Shown here: positions 1 to 7,074 of the stretch, in pieces | Position numbering within the stretch: the stretch's first letter is position 1 | Layout of the letters: each line of letters starts with the position of its first letter | NCBI GenBank assembly: GCA_018457335.1 | Contig: JAGYHI010000025.1 | Span: 1-13,310 of the forward strand | Direction: 5' to 3' | DNA: 13,310 bases | From: Candidatus Altimarinota bacterium | GTDB lineage: Bacteria; Patescibacteria; JAEDAM01; BD1-5; UBA2023 | Translations under genes and position numbers: made by a program | The notes under the pieces: generated by a model | Databases searched by the model: none | The model's input: the letters and a program-made list of their open reading frames with translations, nothing else | What the model was told of the DNA's origin: nothing

Positions 1-186
1 GGTAAAAAATCTCTTGGCAGTATTTGTCCCCAAACCCCATTTTGTACAGGTTTTCGTTTGAATATTAAAAAGTGAAAAAATCAAAATGAAAAACAAAAAA
101 GAAATAAAAATATTCTCTGCTATTCTTCAAAATTCTCTGAAATTCTACAAATCCAAATCCTATTCCTATCCCCTAAAACTTTCTCT
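1..186. other. Left-edge stretch with no gene assigned
   Basis: No gene can be supported here. The first 60 bases are richer in G and C than the A-rich remainder. The forward frame in phase with mltG has no TAA or TAG, so under code 25 it stays formally open into mltG. However, its translation is low-complexity, and the ATG at 187 is followed at once by the expected basic tail and membrane anchor. A reverse-strand gene starting at base 40 is possible, but only 13 codons are visible. No convincing promoter was recognised. Confidence 0.4.
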
Positions 187-1233
187 ATGTCTACAAATAA
201 CTTCCGCCAAACTCGAATCCAGAAACGCGATAAAAAAGAAATGCGTATTTTTCAGGTAATTATGTTTATTTTTGTATTGATAGGTATCGGAATATACGCT
301 GGATTTGGGTATATAAAAAGTGTGGCGGACTATCAAATTCCAGTCGGTGAATATACAATAAAAAAAGGAATTACCCTCTCAAATATGAATGAAAAATTTA
401 ACTTTGGAATTAATCCGACGCGGTACAAGGCTTGGCTTAAATTTTATGCGCCAGAAAAGGTGTCGCTTCCGATTGGGACTTATCAGACAGCGACAGGGGA
501 GACACTGACTCATTTTTATGAAGTAACGGTCAAAAAACCACAATCTAATGATCTCAAAATCACGATTTTGCCAGGGTGGAATCGCTATGATATCGACAAA
601 TACTTGTCGGATAAAAATATTTTGCCAGCCGGAAAATTCTTGCAAGAGACAAAAAATAATCTTGCCTACTACCAAAAAAAATATTCTTTTCTCCAAAATC
701 AAAAAAGTCTAGAGGGTTTCTTGATGCCTGATACCTATCGAATCTATAAAAATTCAAGTGCAAAAAATATCGCTGATAAACTGCTCTCAGGATTTCAAAA
801 TAGAATCGCAAAAGACTATGAAACACTTGGAAAAGATGCCTATCAAACTCTCATTCTTGCTTCAATCGTCGAGCGAGAAGAGCGAAATGCAACCAATCGA
901 CCTATCGTCGCTGGAATCCTTGAAAAGCGAGTAAAAGAAGGTATCGCCATGGGTGCGGACGCGACCGTCTGTATTGGCTACAAAAAAACTCAAAAAGAAT
1001 GTACCCCGGCCTTTATTGGATCTATCATCAATCAGAAAAATCCATATAACACACGAAAAGACCTCGGCTACCCACCGACACCGATTTCGAGTGTTTCGCT
1101 TTCTTCATGGAAGGCGGCAAAAAACCCAAAATCTTCGCCTTACTACTACTACCTCCACGGAAATGACGGACAAATCCACTATGGAAAAAATGGCGCTGAG
1201 CACATCGCAAATAAAAATAAATACCTTCGATAA
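187..1233 (+). CDS. mltG: Endolytic murein transglycosylase MltG (YceG-like)
   Basis: Membrane-anchored lytic transglycosylase that cleaves nascent glycan strands inside the chain and is thought to set glycan length during peptidoglycan synthesis. The 348-residue product has a basic cytoplasmic tail (1-20), one membrane helix (about 22-43), a LysM-like/variable region, and the YceG catalytic domain from about 120 onward. The family signatures are clear: EGFLMPDTY (176-183), ASIVERE with the likely catalytic Glu229, PTPISS (297-302), and a C-terminal block YYYLHGNDGQIHYG (about 320-333). Length is normal for the family. The start at 187 puts the anchor in the right place. It has no Shine-Dalgarno, only a pyrimidine-rich leader, and T precedes ATG. 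It contains 24 glycines and no UGA codon. Nineteen bases separate it from the next gene, so it probably heads a four-gene operon. Confidence 0.95.
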   Translation: MSTNNFRQTRIQKRDKKEMRIFQVIMFIFVLIGIGIYAGFGYIKSVADYQIPVGEYTIKKGITLSNMNEKFNFGINPTRYKAWLKFYAPEKVSLPIGTYQTATGETLTHFYEVTVKKPQSNDLKITILPGWNRYDIDKYLSDKNILPAGKFLQETKNNLAYYQKKYSFLQNQKSLEGFLMPDTYRIYKNSSAKNIADKLLSGFQNRIAKDYETLGKDAYQTLILASIVEREERNATNRPIVAGILEKRVKEGIAMGADATVCIGYKKTQKECTPAFIGSIINQKNPYNTRKDLGYPPTPISSVSLSSWKAAKNPKSSPYYYYLHGNDGQIHYGKNGAEHIANKNKYLR

Positions 1234-1252
1234 TTTTTAATTTTTCTTTTTT

Positions 1253-1915
1253 ATGAAATATTTCCTTCTTTTTTCTTGTATTTTTGCACTTGCTTCGTGT
1301 GGTGTCATTCAAAAAAGCACGCCGACATCTTCATCAGAGCCAACAGCGAAAATAGAAAAATCACATACACCAACACCATCGACTGCCTCTGAAAAACTTG
1401 ATTTACAAAATGTAGAAAATGCTGTCTTCAAATATGACGATGTCAAAGATGAGAATTATAAATATCTCGACAGTCTCAATCAAAAATACGAGAGTGACAC
1501 TTTTGCAAATCTTCTCAAAAAATACGATAAAACTATCGTGTATTTTTATCCAAAAGACGGAACGCCAAATTGTACTATTCAAGCGCTCGATTTTTCACTG
1601 ATGCAGGCAAAGCTCAATTCTCTCGGTTTTGGAGTGCTTGGAGTCTCACAGGATAGTCTCGACTCACATAAGGAATTTGCAAAAAGAAATGAACTCAAAA
1701 TCCCGCTTTTAAAAGACAATAGTGGGTCACTTCTTGATGCTTTTGGATCGCGAGGAAAAAAGCAAGAATATGGAAATGGCGACGATCTCTCAGATGTCAA
1801 CCGCTCGACTTATATCGTCGATAAAGATGGGAAACTTCTCTACGCTTTTCGTGATGTAGAAGCTAAAGGACATGCCCGTGCTGTTTATAAAATTTTGACT
1901 GGAGTGGATTTTTAA
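1253..1915 (+). CDS. Peroxiredoxin-like lipoprotein (AhpC/TSA, BCP type)
   Basis: Predicted surface-anchored thiol peroxidase that would reduce peroxides outside the membrane. Residues 1-16 form a lipoprotein signal peptide with lipobox LASC, so Cys16 would be the lipidated residue. A Ser/Thr/Pro-rich linker (about 20-48) follows, then a thioredoxin-fold domain (about 75-220). The motif YFYPKDGTPNCT (97-108) is the BCP/PrxQ active site with peroxidatic Cys107, and Arg184 fits the conserved active-site arginine. The resolving cysteine usual in BCP, five residues after the peroxidatic one, is Leu112 here, so a 1-Cys mechanism or an outside reductant is likely. It ends in TAA, uses no UGA for its 13 glycines and has a U-rich leader without Shine-Dalgarno. 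Family assignment is firm; the physiological substrate is inferred. Confidence 0.9.
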   Translation: MKYFLLFSCIFALASCGVIQKSTPTSSSEPTAKIEKSHTPTPSTASEKLDLQNVENAVFKYDDVKDENYKYLDSLNQKYESDTFANLLKKYDKTIVYFYPKDGTPNCTIQALDFSLMQAKLNSLGFGVLGVSQDSLDSHKEFAKRNELKIPLLKDNSGSLLDAFGSRGKKQEYGNGDDLSDVNRSTYIVDKDGKLLYAFRDVEAKGHARAVYKILTGVDF

Positions 1916-1926
1916 CCTTTCAGTCT

Positions 1927-2349
1927 ATGAAATTTATTTCTCGAAAAGAGTATCACGCGAAAAAAGGAAAAAAAGTCTTCGGAAAAGATGACTGCCCTTT
2001 TTGTTACGATGATGAATTTCTTATTTGGACAGGGAAATATTGGAAAATTTTTCATAATAAATCGTCGTACAGCGGCGATGAAAGAAATCTTTTGGCTGTA
2101 CCGAAAAGACATATTATTTATTCGACTGATTTAAAAAAAGAAGAATTTGAGGAACTTGCCGAAGTACATAAATTTATGAAAAAATTTTTTGGAGAAGAAA
2201 ATTATTTTTCTTTTACGCGGGAGACTATGTGAAGCCGGAGTGTGGAGCATTTGCATATACACTTTTTAGCCGGAAGATTACAAGGAAAGTTTTTACGAAA
2301 AATGCTCGAGGGTCAAGGATTTCCGATTGAGGAAGATTTAAAAATTTAA
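1927..2349 (+). CDS. HIT-family (histidine triad) protein
   Basis: Nucleotide-binding hydrolase or transferase of the HIT superfamily. The gene is complete only if the UGA at 2230-2232 is read as Gly102, giving 140 residues and a TAA stop. The diagnostic triad HLHIH (108-112) lies after that UGA, so a standard-code reading would lose the active site. An N-terminal CPFC (23-26) probably helps bind zinc, as in several HIT proteins. The middle contains a strand-rich stretch ending LLAVPKRHII, typical of the fold. The start is 11 bases after the peroxiredoxin stop, with T before ATG and no Shine-Dalgarno. The substrate cannot be deduced; dinucleotide or AMP-conjugate hydrolysis is usual for the family. 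Confidence 0.82.
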
Positions 2350-2371
2350 TATTTACTAACCATAAAAACCT

Positions 2372-3607
2372 ATGCTACAAAAAGATGACAAAAAAATTTT
2401 TGATTTAATTCAAAAAGAAACTGAAAGACAAGAATATGAAATAGAACTTATTGCATCAGAAAATTATGCTTCTTTTAATGTTTTAGAAGCTGCTGGTTCT
2501 ATTTTGACAAATAAATATAGTGAATGATATCCGGGAAGAAGATATTATGCTGGACAAGAAAATATTGATGAGATTGAAAATCTTGCAATAAGTAGAGCAA
2601 AAGAACTATTTTGAGCTGAATATGTAAATGTTCAACCACTTTCTGGAAGTCCTGCAAATTTAGCAGTTTATTTAGGTTTATTACAACCAGGAGATAAAGT
2701 TTTAGGTTTGAGTTTAGACCAAGGTGGACATTTAAGTCATTGACACCCTTTGAATTTTTCAGGAATGTTATATGAAATTGTTCCATATTTTTTAGACAAG
2801 GAAACTGGAATTATTGATATGGATGAAGTTGAAAAAATAGCTTTAAAAGAAAAACCAAAAATGATTTTAGCAGGTTTTTCAGCTTACTCAAGAAGTCTAG
2901 ATTGGAAAAGATTTAGAGAAATTGCTGATAAAGTTTGAGCTATTTTGATGGCTGATATTGCTCATATTGCTGGACTTATTGCAGGTTGAGTTTTAGAAAA
3001 TCCTGTGCCTTATTGTGATGTTGTGACAACTACAACTCATAAAACTTTAAGATGACCAAGATGAGCAATTATTATGAGTAAAGAAAAATATGCAAAAGAT
3101 ATTGCTAGAGCTGTTTTCCCTTGAGTACAAGGTTGACCACATGAAAATTTGATTGCAGCAAAAGCAGTTGCTTTTTGAGAAGCTTTACAACCAGAATTTA
3201 AGCAGTATGCAAAACAAGTTGTTAAAAATGCACAATTTTTAGGAGAAGAATTAAAAAATCATTGATTTAAGATTATTTCAGATGGAACAGATAATCATTT
3301 ACTTTTAATTGATGTTTTTGGAAGTTTTGAAATTACTTGAAAAGAAGCTGAAAAAGCCCTTGAAAAAGCAGGTTTATCTACAAATAAAAATATGATACCT
3401 TATGATCCAAGAAAACCTCTAGATCCAAGTGGAATAAGAATCTGAACTCCAGCAGTTACAACAAGATGAATGAAAGAGCAAGAGATGAAAATAATTGCAA
3501 AAGTTTTCAAGGAAGCTATTGTAAATTATCAAAATGATGAAAAGTTGGAAGAATTAAAATGAGAAGTAAGAAAATTATGTGAAAAATTTCCTGTTTATGG
3601 GAAATAA
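2372..3607 (+). CDS. glyA: Serine hydroxymethyltransferase
   Basis: PLP enzyme that interconverts serine and glycine while loading one-carbon units onto tetrahydrofolate in the cytoplasm. The 411-residue product has normal length. It contains 15 in-frame UGA codons, all read as glycine, with a TAA stop. Recognisable blocks, with UGA glycines included, are [22 protein letters not shown] (from residue 50), [33 protein letters not shown] with PLP lysine Lys224, FPGVQGG and GIRIGTPAVTTRG. These match the family at nearly every UGA. Codon use differs from its neighbours: arginine is always AGA, leucine mostly TTA, and about 40 percent of glycines are UGA. It follows the HIT gene by 22 bases and may be the last gene of the operon, or it may have been acquired separately. 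No clear terminator follows. Confidence 0.96.
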
Positions 3608-3749
3608 AAATTTTATCCACATAAGATAAACTTGAAATTAAGAATTCTTTTAATAAAAATATAATTTTCATTTTTAAAATATGAATAACTCAAGTAATAT
3701 CCTTAAAGAAGAGGACTATATATAGGAAACCTCATGAATTAAAATAGAT

Positions 3750-3914
3750 ATGACTGCAAATCAAAAAGTTTGCAAATGACACTGTCAATGTAAAGAATCG
3801 AGCGACATCATTTGCCAAAAAAGAGAAAAATGTATGAATTTTTCGCGTGCAGATACGATTGCTCGTAAAAAATGCAATGAAAATTATCAAAAAATTATAG
3901 CAGATATTTATTAA
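3750..3914 (+). CDS. Small cysteine-rich protein, 54 residues
   Basis: Not recognised. It is open only under code 25, with UGA as Gly10, and ends in TAA. The product has six cysteines: Cys8, 12, 14, 22, 28 and 42. It opens with a C-x3-C-x-C cluster that includes Gly10 and His11 (VCKGHCQCK), followed by a basic, probably helical C-terminus. The spacing suggests a small metal-binding or disulfide-bonded peptide, but no family was matched. The ATG has T at -1 and no Shine-Dalgarno; the frame stays open upstream to a TAG at 3723. An 8-bp inverted repeat (3772-3779 with 3808-3815) lies inside the gene. The alternative is that the frame is open by chance. Confidence 0.5.
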
Positions 3915-3926
3915 TACAAGTTTTAC

Positions 3927-3954
3927 TTGACAAAATAAGAATATTTTATATAGT
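3927..3954 (+). promoter_or_regulatory. Strong sigma70-type promoter
   Basis: TTGACA (3927-3932), a 16-bp spacer, then TATAGT (3949-3954). This is the best -35/-10 pair in the window. Transcription would start near 3961 and reach a terminator hairpin about 70-100 nt later. The arms TACAAG (3915-3920) and CTTGTA (3962-3967) flank it as an inverted repeat and could be an operator. Confidence 0.6.
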
Positions 3955-3960
3955 AATTAT

Positions 3961-4063
3961 ACTTGTACTTTTACATAAAATATGCAAGTATTTTACTGCT
4001 ATTTTGTGATATTTCTTTTTAGAAATTATTGCAAAAAGTAGGTTTTTGCTTTTTTATTTTTTT
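3961..4063 (+). ncRNA. Candidate small RNA or terminated leader, about 100 nt
   Basis: The segment lies between a near-consensus promoter and an intrinsic terminator and contains no credible reading frame. The arms ACTTG (3961-3965) and CAAGT (3985-3989) could form a 5' hairpin, and the terminator forms the 3' hairpin. It could be a free-standing small RNA, or an attenuated leader for the membrane-protein gene at 4158. No known RNA family was recognised. Existence and exact ends are inferred from the promoter and terminator alone. Confidence 0.4.
4031..4063 (+). terminator. Intrinsic terminator
   Basis: A 7-bp stem, GCAAAAA (4031-4037) with TTTTTGC (4043-4049), and loop GTAGG are followed by a long T-rich run to 4063. 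It is placed to end transcripts from the promoter at 3927-3954. The stem is AT-rich, so termination may be partial. Confidence 0.5.
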
Positions 4064-4129
4064 GGCTCCTATTTTGTTTTTAAATTTTTTTGAATATAGA
4101 GTGGGAGTCAAAAATTGATTTCTTTTCGT

Positions 4130-4150
4130 TATAATTAAATCTTTTAGGAG
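4130..4150 (+). promoter_or_regulatory. -10 box and Shine-Dalgarno of the membrane-protein gene
   Basis: A perfect TATAAT (4130-4135) lies 22 bases before the ATG at 4158, but its -35 region is poor. AGGAG (4146-4150) lies 7 bases before that ATG and decides the start. Most genes here lack any Shine-Dalgarno, so this one stands out. If the TATAAT is used, the leader is only about 15-17 nt. Confidence 0.55.
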
Positions 4151-4157
4151 AAAAAAT

Positions 4158-5768
4158 ATGAAAAATTATAAATACAGTTCTTTACTAAAAATAGTATCTA
4201 TCACTATAATAGTGATTTTTGCTATTATATATTTTGTCCAACCAGTTTTGGCTAAAAATTTCCCAATCACACTACTTGGGAGTGTTGTGGTATTATTTGC
4301 AGCAACTTTCATTATATTGACAATACAGAAATGTTCATTAGAGGTAAAATTTTTCTCATCTTTGATATTTTCTGTGATAGTTACGGCAATAATTTTTGTA
4401 GTTTCTACCACTAGTATATTTCATTCTGAGAGTTATCGCAATCTTTTGGGTTCACCAAAAGTGAGTGATTTTACTGCAGAAATCTCGCCGGTGGATGTTG
4501 ATCAGATTCGTATCGTCGACCAGTCTATGGCTTATAAACTTGCTGAGAAAAAACTTGGCGAAGAGCCAGGACTTGGCAGTCGCGCCGAGCTTGGCACGAT
4601 AAATATCCAAAGCGTCAACGGAAAACTTTATTGGGTGGCTCCGATTCTTCATAGTGGATTTTTTAAGTGGTGGACATTTGATTCAACTCCAGGGTATGTC
4701 AAAGTCTCCGCTTCAAATCCTCGTGATGTCGAGCTGGTGAAAAAAGTAGGCGGCAAAGATATTCAAATCAAATATCAGCCAAATGCCTTTTTCGGACAAA
4801 GTCTTTCGAGACACATTTATTTCAGTGGTTATATGACTGTCGGCTTGACGGATTATAGTTTTGAGATAGATGACTCAGGAAAGCCATACTATGTGGTCAC
4901 AACTTATGATTATAAAATTGGTTTAAGAGGTGCGGATGCAACAGGAGTCTTAGTGGTTGACCCACAAACTGGTGAAATCACTCCATATCCTATCAATGAT
5001 GCACCTGCTTGGGTGGATCGTATCCAACCTGAGAGTTTTGTGGCATCTCAAGTTTCTGACTGGGGAAAATATGTCAAAGGTTGGTGGAATAGCTTTACTT
5101 CAAAAGAAGAAATGCTCACTCCGACTAAAGGTATGTCACTTGTTTATAGTAATGGCGAGAGTTATTGGTATACAGGGATTAGTTCTGTCGGGCGTGATGA
5201 ATCGACTGTTGGTTTTATGCTCATAAATACAAGAACAAAACAATCTCACTGGTATCAGCAATCTGGTGCAACCGAGCTCGCTGCTAAGCAATCAGCAGAA
5301 GGAAAAGTACAGGAAAAAGGCTATGTGGCTTCTTTTCCAGTTCTCTATAATATAGGGGGCGTACCGACCTATGTGATGAGCCTTAAAGACAATGCGGGTC
5401 TAATCAAAATGGTAGCAATGGTTTCTGTCGAAGACTATACTATTGTTGGTGTTGGAAATACGATTCGTACAAGTCTGCGAGCTTATAAAAGTGCCTTGGT
5501 AAATAAAGGAAATTCGCTCGTACCGGGTACAGATTCAGACATGAAGACGACGACTGCAAAAATCACAAGATTTGCAGTTGATGTGCGTGGTGGAGAGAGT
5601 TTTTATGCTTTCACACTTGAAAAAATATCAAGTATTTTTACAGGTACCTCGGCCGTTTCTGCGGAGCTTCCGATTTCAAAAGTCGGCGACAAGGTTGAAG
5701 TTCAGCACTTGGACAGCGATAGTAAGGTAATTGATATTTCTCGATTTGACAATCTCGAAATCCAATAA
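4158..5768 (+). CDS. Membrane protein of unknown function with large extracytoplasmic domain
   Basis: Not assigned to a function. The 536-residue product begins with three hydrophobic helices (about 11-31, 36-55 and 66-85). About 450 soluble residues follow, which by the positive-inside rule are probably outside the cell. The soluble part is rich in beta-strand patterns and aromatic residues. It has repeated segments of the type 'YWVAPILHSGFFKWW', 'GYVKVSASNP', 'VLVVDPQTGEI' and 'WVDRIQPE', reminiscent of PepSY-like or other repeated beta-sheet modules, but I cannot name a family. Cysteine is almost absent. The start is well supported by AGGAG at 4146. There are 40 glycines and no UGA codon, and codon use is less AT-biased than in glyA. 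It stands alone, with its own promoter and a downstream terminator. Confidence 0.85.
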   Translation: MKNYKYSSLLKIVSITIIVIFAIIYFVQPVLAKNFPITLLGSVVVLFAATFIILTIQKCSLEVKFFSSLIFSVIVTAIIFVVSTTSIFHSESYRNLLGSPKVSDFTAEISPVDVDQIRIVDQSMAYKLAEKKLGEEPGLGSRAELGTINIQSVNGKLYWVAPILHSGFFKWWTFDSTPGYVKVSASNPRDVELVKKVGGKDIQIKYQPNAFFGQSLSRHIYFSGYMTVGLTDYSFEIDDSGKPYYVVTTYDYKIGLRGADATGVLVVDPQTGEITPYPINDAPAWVDRIQPESFVASQVSDWGKYVKGWWNSFTSKEEMLTPTKGMSLVYSNGESYWYTGISSVGRDESTVGFMLINTRTKQSHWYQQSGATELAAKQSAEGKVQEKGYVASFPVLYNIGGVPTYVMSLKDNAGLIKMVAMVSVEDYTIVGVGNTIRTSLRAYKSALVNKGNSLVPGTDSDMKTTTAKITRFAVDVRGGESFYAFTLEKISSIFTGTSAVSAELPISKVGDKVEVQHLDSDSKVIDISRFDNLEIQ

Positions 5769-5786
5769 ATTTCTTTAACGAAAAAA

Positions 5787-5827
5787 GTGATATTTTCTCG
5801 GAGTAAATCAGTCCAAAAAAATATCAC
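5787..5827. repeat. Inverted repeat after the membrane-protein gene
   Basis: GTGATATTTT (5787-5796) is the exact complement of AAAATATCAC (5818-5827), with 21 bases between. The stem is AT-rich and has no T-tract after it, so it is not a good terminator by itself. It may protect the transcript 3' end or act with the terminator just downstream. Confidence 0.4.
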
Positions 5828-5851
5828 AGGAGCAGAAAAAGCAAAAAAATC

Positions 5852-5880
5852 AAATCCCCTCATTTTTGAGGGGATTTTTT
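5852..5880. terminator. Bidirectional intrinsic terminator
   Basis: An 11-bp perfect stem, AAATCCCCTCA (5852-5862) with TGAGGGGATTT (5867-5877), has a TTTT loop. T-runs follow on the forward side and A-runs precede it, so it works on both strands. It lies between the convergent membrane-protein and glutaredoxin genes and serves both. Confidence 0.85.
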
Positions 5881-5884
5881 CTGA

Positions 5885-6136
5885 TTATTTCCCAACCTTC
5901 TCCAAAAGTTTCCCTTCGCGGTGGAGTTTTTCGATGTCGTCGTACCCGCCGAGGCACTCAGTTTCGCTGGCGAAAATCTGTGGGACGGTACGCATGCCAG
6001 AAATTTGCATGATTTCTTGCATTTTTTCAGGATTGTCAGTGAGGTCAACTTCTTGGTAGGGGATTTCGAGATTATCGAGGAGCATTTTTGCTTTTGTACA
6101 AAAAGGACAATAATCTTTTGTATAAACGGTAAACAT
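5885..6136 (-). CDS. Glutaredoxin
   Basis: Cytoplasmic thiol-disulfide oxidoreductase of the thioredoxin fold, 83 residues, a standard length for class I glutaredoxins. The dithiol active site is CPFC (Cys10-Cys13), preceded by the beta-strand VYTKDY. The cis-proline motif TVP lies at 50-52, and the substrate-binding GGYDD at 63-67. All three are diagnostic. Such proteins reduce ribonucleotide reductase and mixed disulfides using glutathione or thioredoxin reductase; which system this organism has is not visible. It ends in TAA with no UGA. The ATG has T at -1 and no Shine-Dalgarno. It is divergent from the patatin gene and shares a 107-bp promoter region with it. It is possibly a partner of the peroxiredoxin lipoprotein, but the two would sit on opposite sides of the membrane. 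Confidence 0.93.
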   Translation of the reverse strand: MFTVYTKDYCPFCTKAKMLLDNLEIPYQEVDLTDNPEKMQEIMQISGMRTVPQIFASETECLGGYDDIEKLHREGKLLEKVGK

Positions 6137-6160
6137 AAGGAAAAATTAAAAAACAAAGCA

Positions 6161-6188
6161 ATAGTATAAATATTTCTTACAAAGTCAA
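6161..6188 (-). promoter_or_regulatory. Probable glutaredoxin promoter
   Basis: On the reverse strand, TTGACT (6183-6188), a 16-bp spacer and TACTAT (6161-6166) lie about 25 bases before the glutaredoxin ATG. The -35 is close to consensus and the -10 is moderate. Confidence 0.45.
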
Positions 6189-6193
6189 ATATT

Positions 6194-6221
6194 TTGCTTT
6201 TCTTGGTTTTTTTCATACAAT
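6194..6221 (+). promoter_or_regulatory. Probable promoter of the patatin gene
   Basis: TTGCTT (6194-6199), a 16-bp spacer and TACAAT (6216-6221) lie 22 bases before the ATG at 6244. It is back to back with the glutaredoxin promoter, with only 5 bases between the two -35 boxes, so the two could share a regulator. Confidence 0.45.
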
Positions 6222-6243
6222 AGAAAAATCTCTTATTTTTCAT

Positions 6244-7074
6244 ATGTCCTGGACTCAAATTAAAAATGTATTTTGTCATAAAAAAAGACAACAAAATAAA
6301 AAATTCTGACTAGCACTTGGTGGTGGTGCTGCGCGCTGAGTGGCTCATATTTGACTTATTCGTCGTCTCGAAGAATATTCCATACAGCCGGATACTGTAG
6401 CGGGTACAAGTATGGGCTCGATCATTGCCGCACTTTATGCTCTTGGAATTTCAAGTGATGATATGCAAAAGATTGCCAGTTCTATTAAAATAGTTCAAAT
6501 ATTAGATTTCAAACCGTTTACAGATATTATGAAGCGATCTGCGATTAAAAAAGCACTTCTGCCATATATTGGTGATAAGACTTTTACAGACACGAAAATC
6601 CCGCTCAAAATCATCGCGACCAATATTAAAACAGGGGAAAGTCATATATTTAAAAGTGGAAAAATCATTGATGCTATTTTAGCATCGAGTTCGATTCCTG
6701 GAGTTTTTTCGCCGTATAAAATCGGAGAAAATTATTTTATCGATGGTGGTATGACTGATAATTTACCACTGTTTACCCTTGAAAATATGCCAGTCATTGC
6801 GTCTTCAGTTATGCTCCCAAGCGGAAAAGATATTTCAAAAAAATCTTTCTTGATCAAAAGATTTTCGGTGATGCATGGGGCATATACAATTATGATAAAT
6901 CATCAAGAAAAAATGGCAGTCCAGCTTTTTAAAAAACCAATTCATCTCCTAAGACTTGAAAATAGTACAGTTGACTATTTCGATTTTTCTGATACAAATA
7001 TTTTGATTGAGGAAATGTATAAAAAAAGTGAAGGCATATTACGATTTTTAAAAAAAATTAAAGTAAAATCTTAA
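6244..7074 (+). CDS. Patatin-like phospholipase
   Basis: Serine lipid acyl hydrolase of the patatin/RssA type, 276 residues, using a Ser-Asp dyad. UGA supplies Gly22, Gly32 and Gly37. With these the N-terminus reads GLALGGGAARGVAHIGL (22-38), the family's oxyanion-hole block. The nucleophile elbow is GTSMG (54-58, Ser56) and the dyad aspartate is in DGG (Asp167). A standard-code reading would start at the ATG at 6412 and lose both the oxyanion loop and the serine. No signal peptide is visible, so it is probably cytoplasmic. All three UGAs lie in the first 37 codons and none after. The TAA stop overlaps the stop of the convergent gene at 7071. The substrate is unknown; membrane lipid turnover, or attack on host lipids if exported, are both possible. 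Confidence 0.92.

Noticed and set aside
1..120. Tail of an upstream gene in the second forward frame, or a reverse gene starting at base 40
   Set aside because: The forward frame runs into mltG as low-complexity sequence, and the reverse frame shows too few codons to judge.
2230..2232. HIT and glyA as pseudogenes with nonsense mutations
   Set aside because: The breaks are always UGA, never TAA or TAG, frames stay intact, and family motifs continue on both sides.
2372..3607. UGA read as tryptophan (code 4)
   Set aside because: The UGA positions match conserved glycines in SHMT and patatin motifs, and UGG is still used for tryptophan.
3681..3725. 14-codon frame starting at 3681
   Set aside because: Too short, with no Shine-Dalgarno and no recognisable content.
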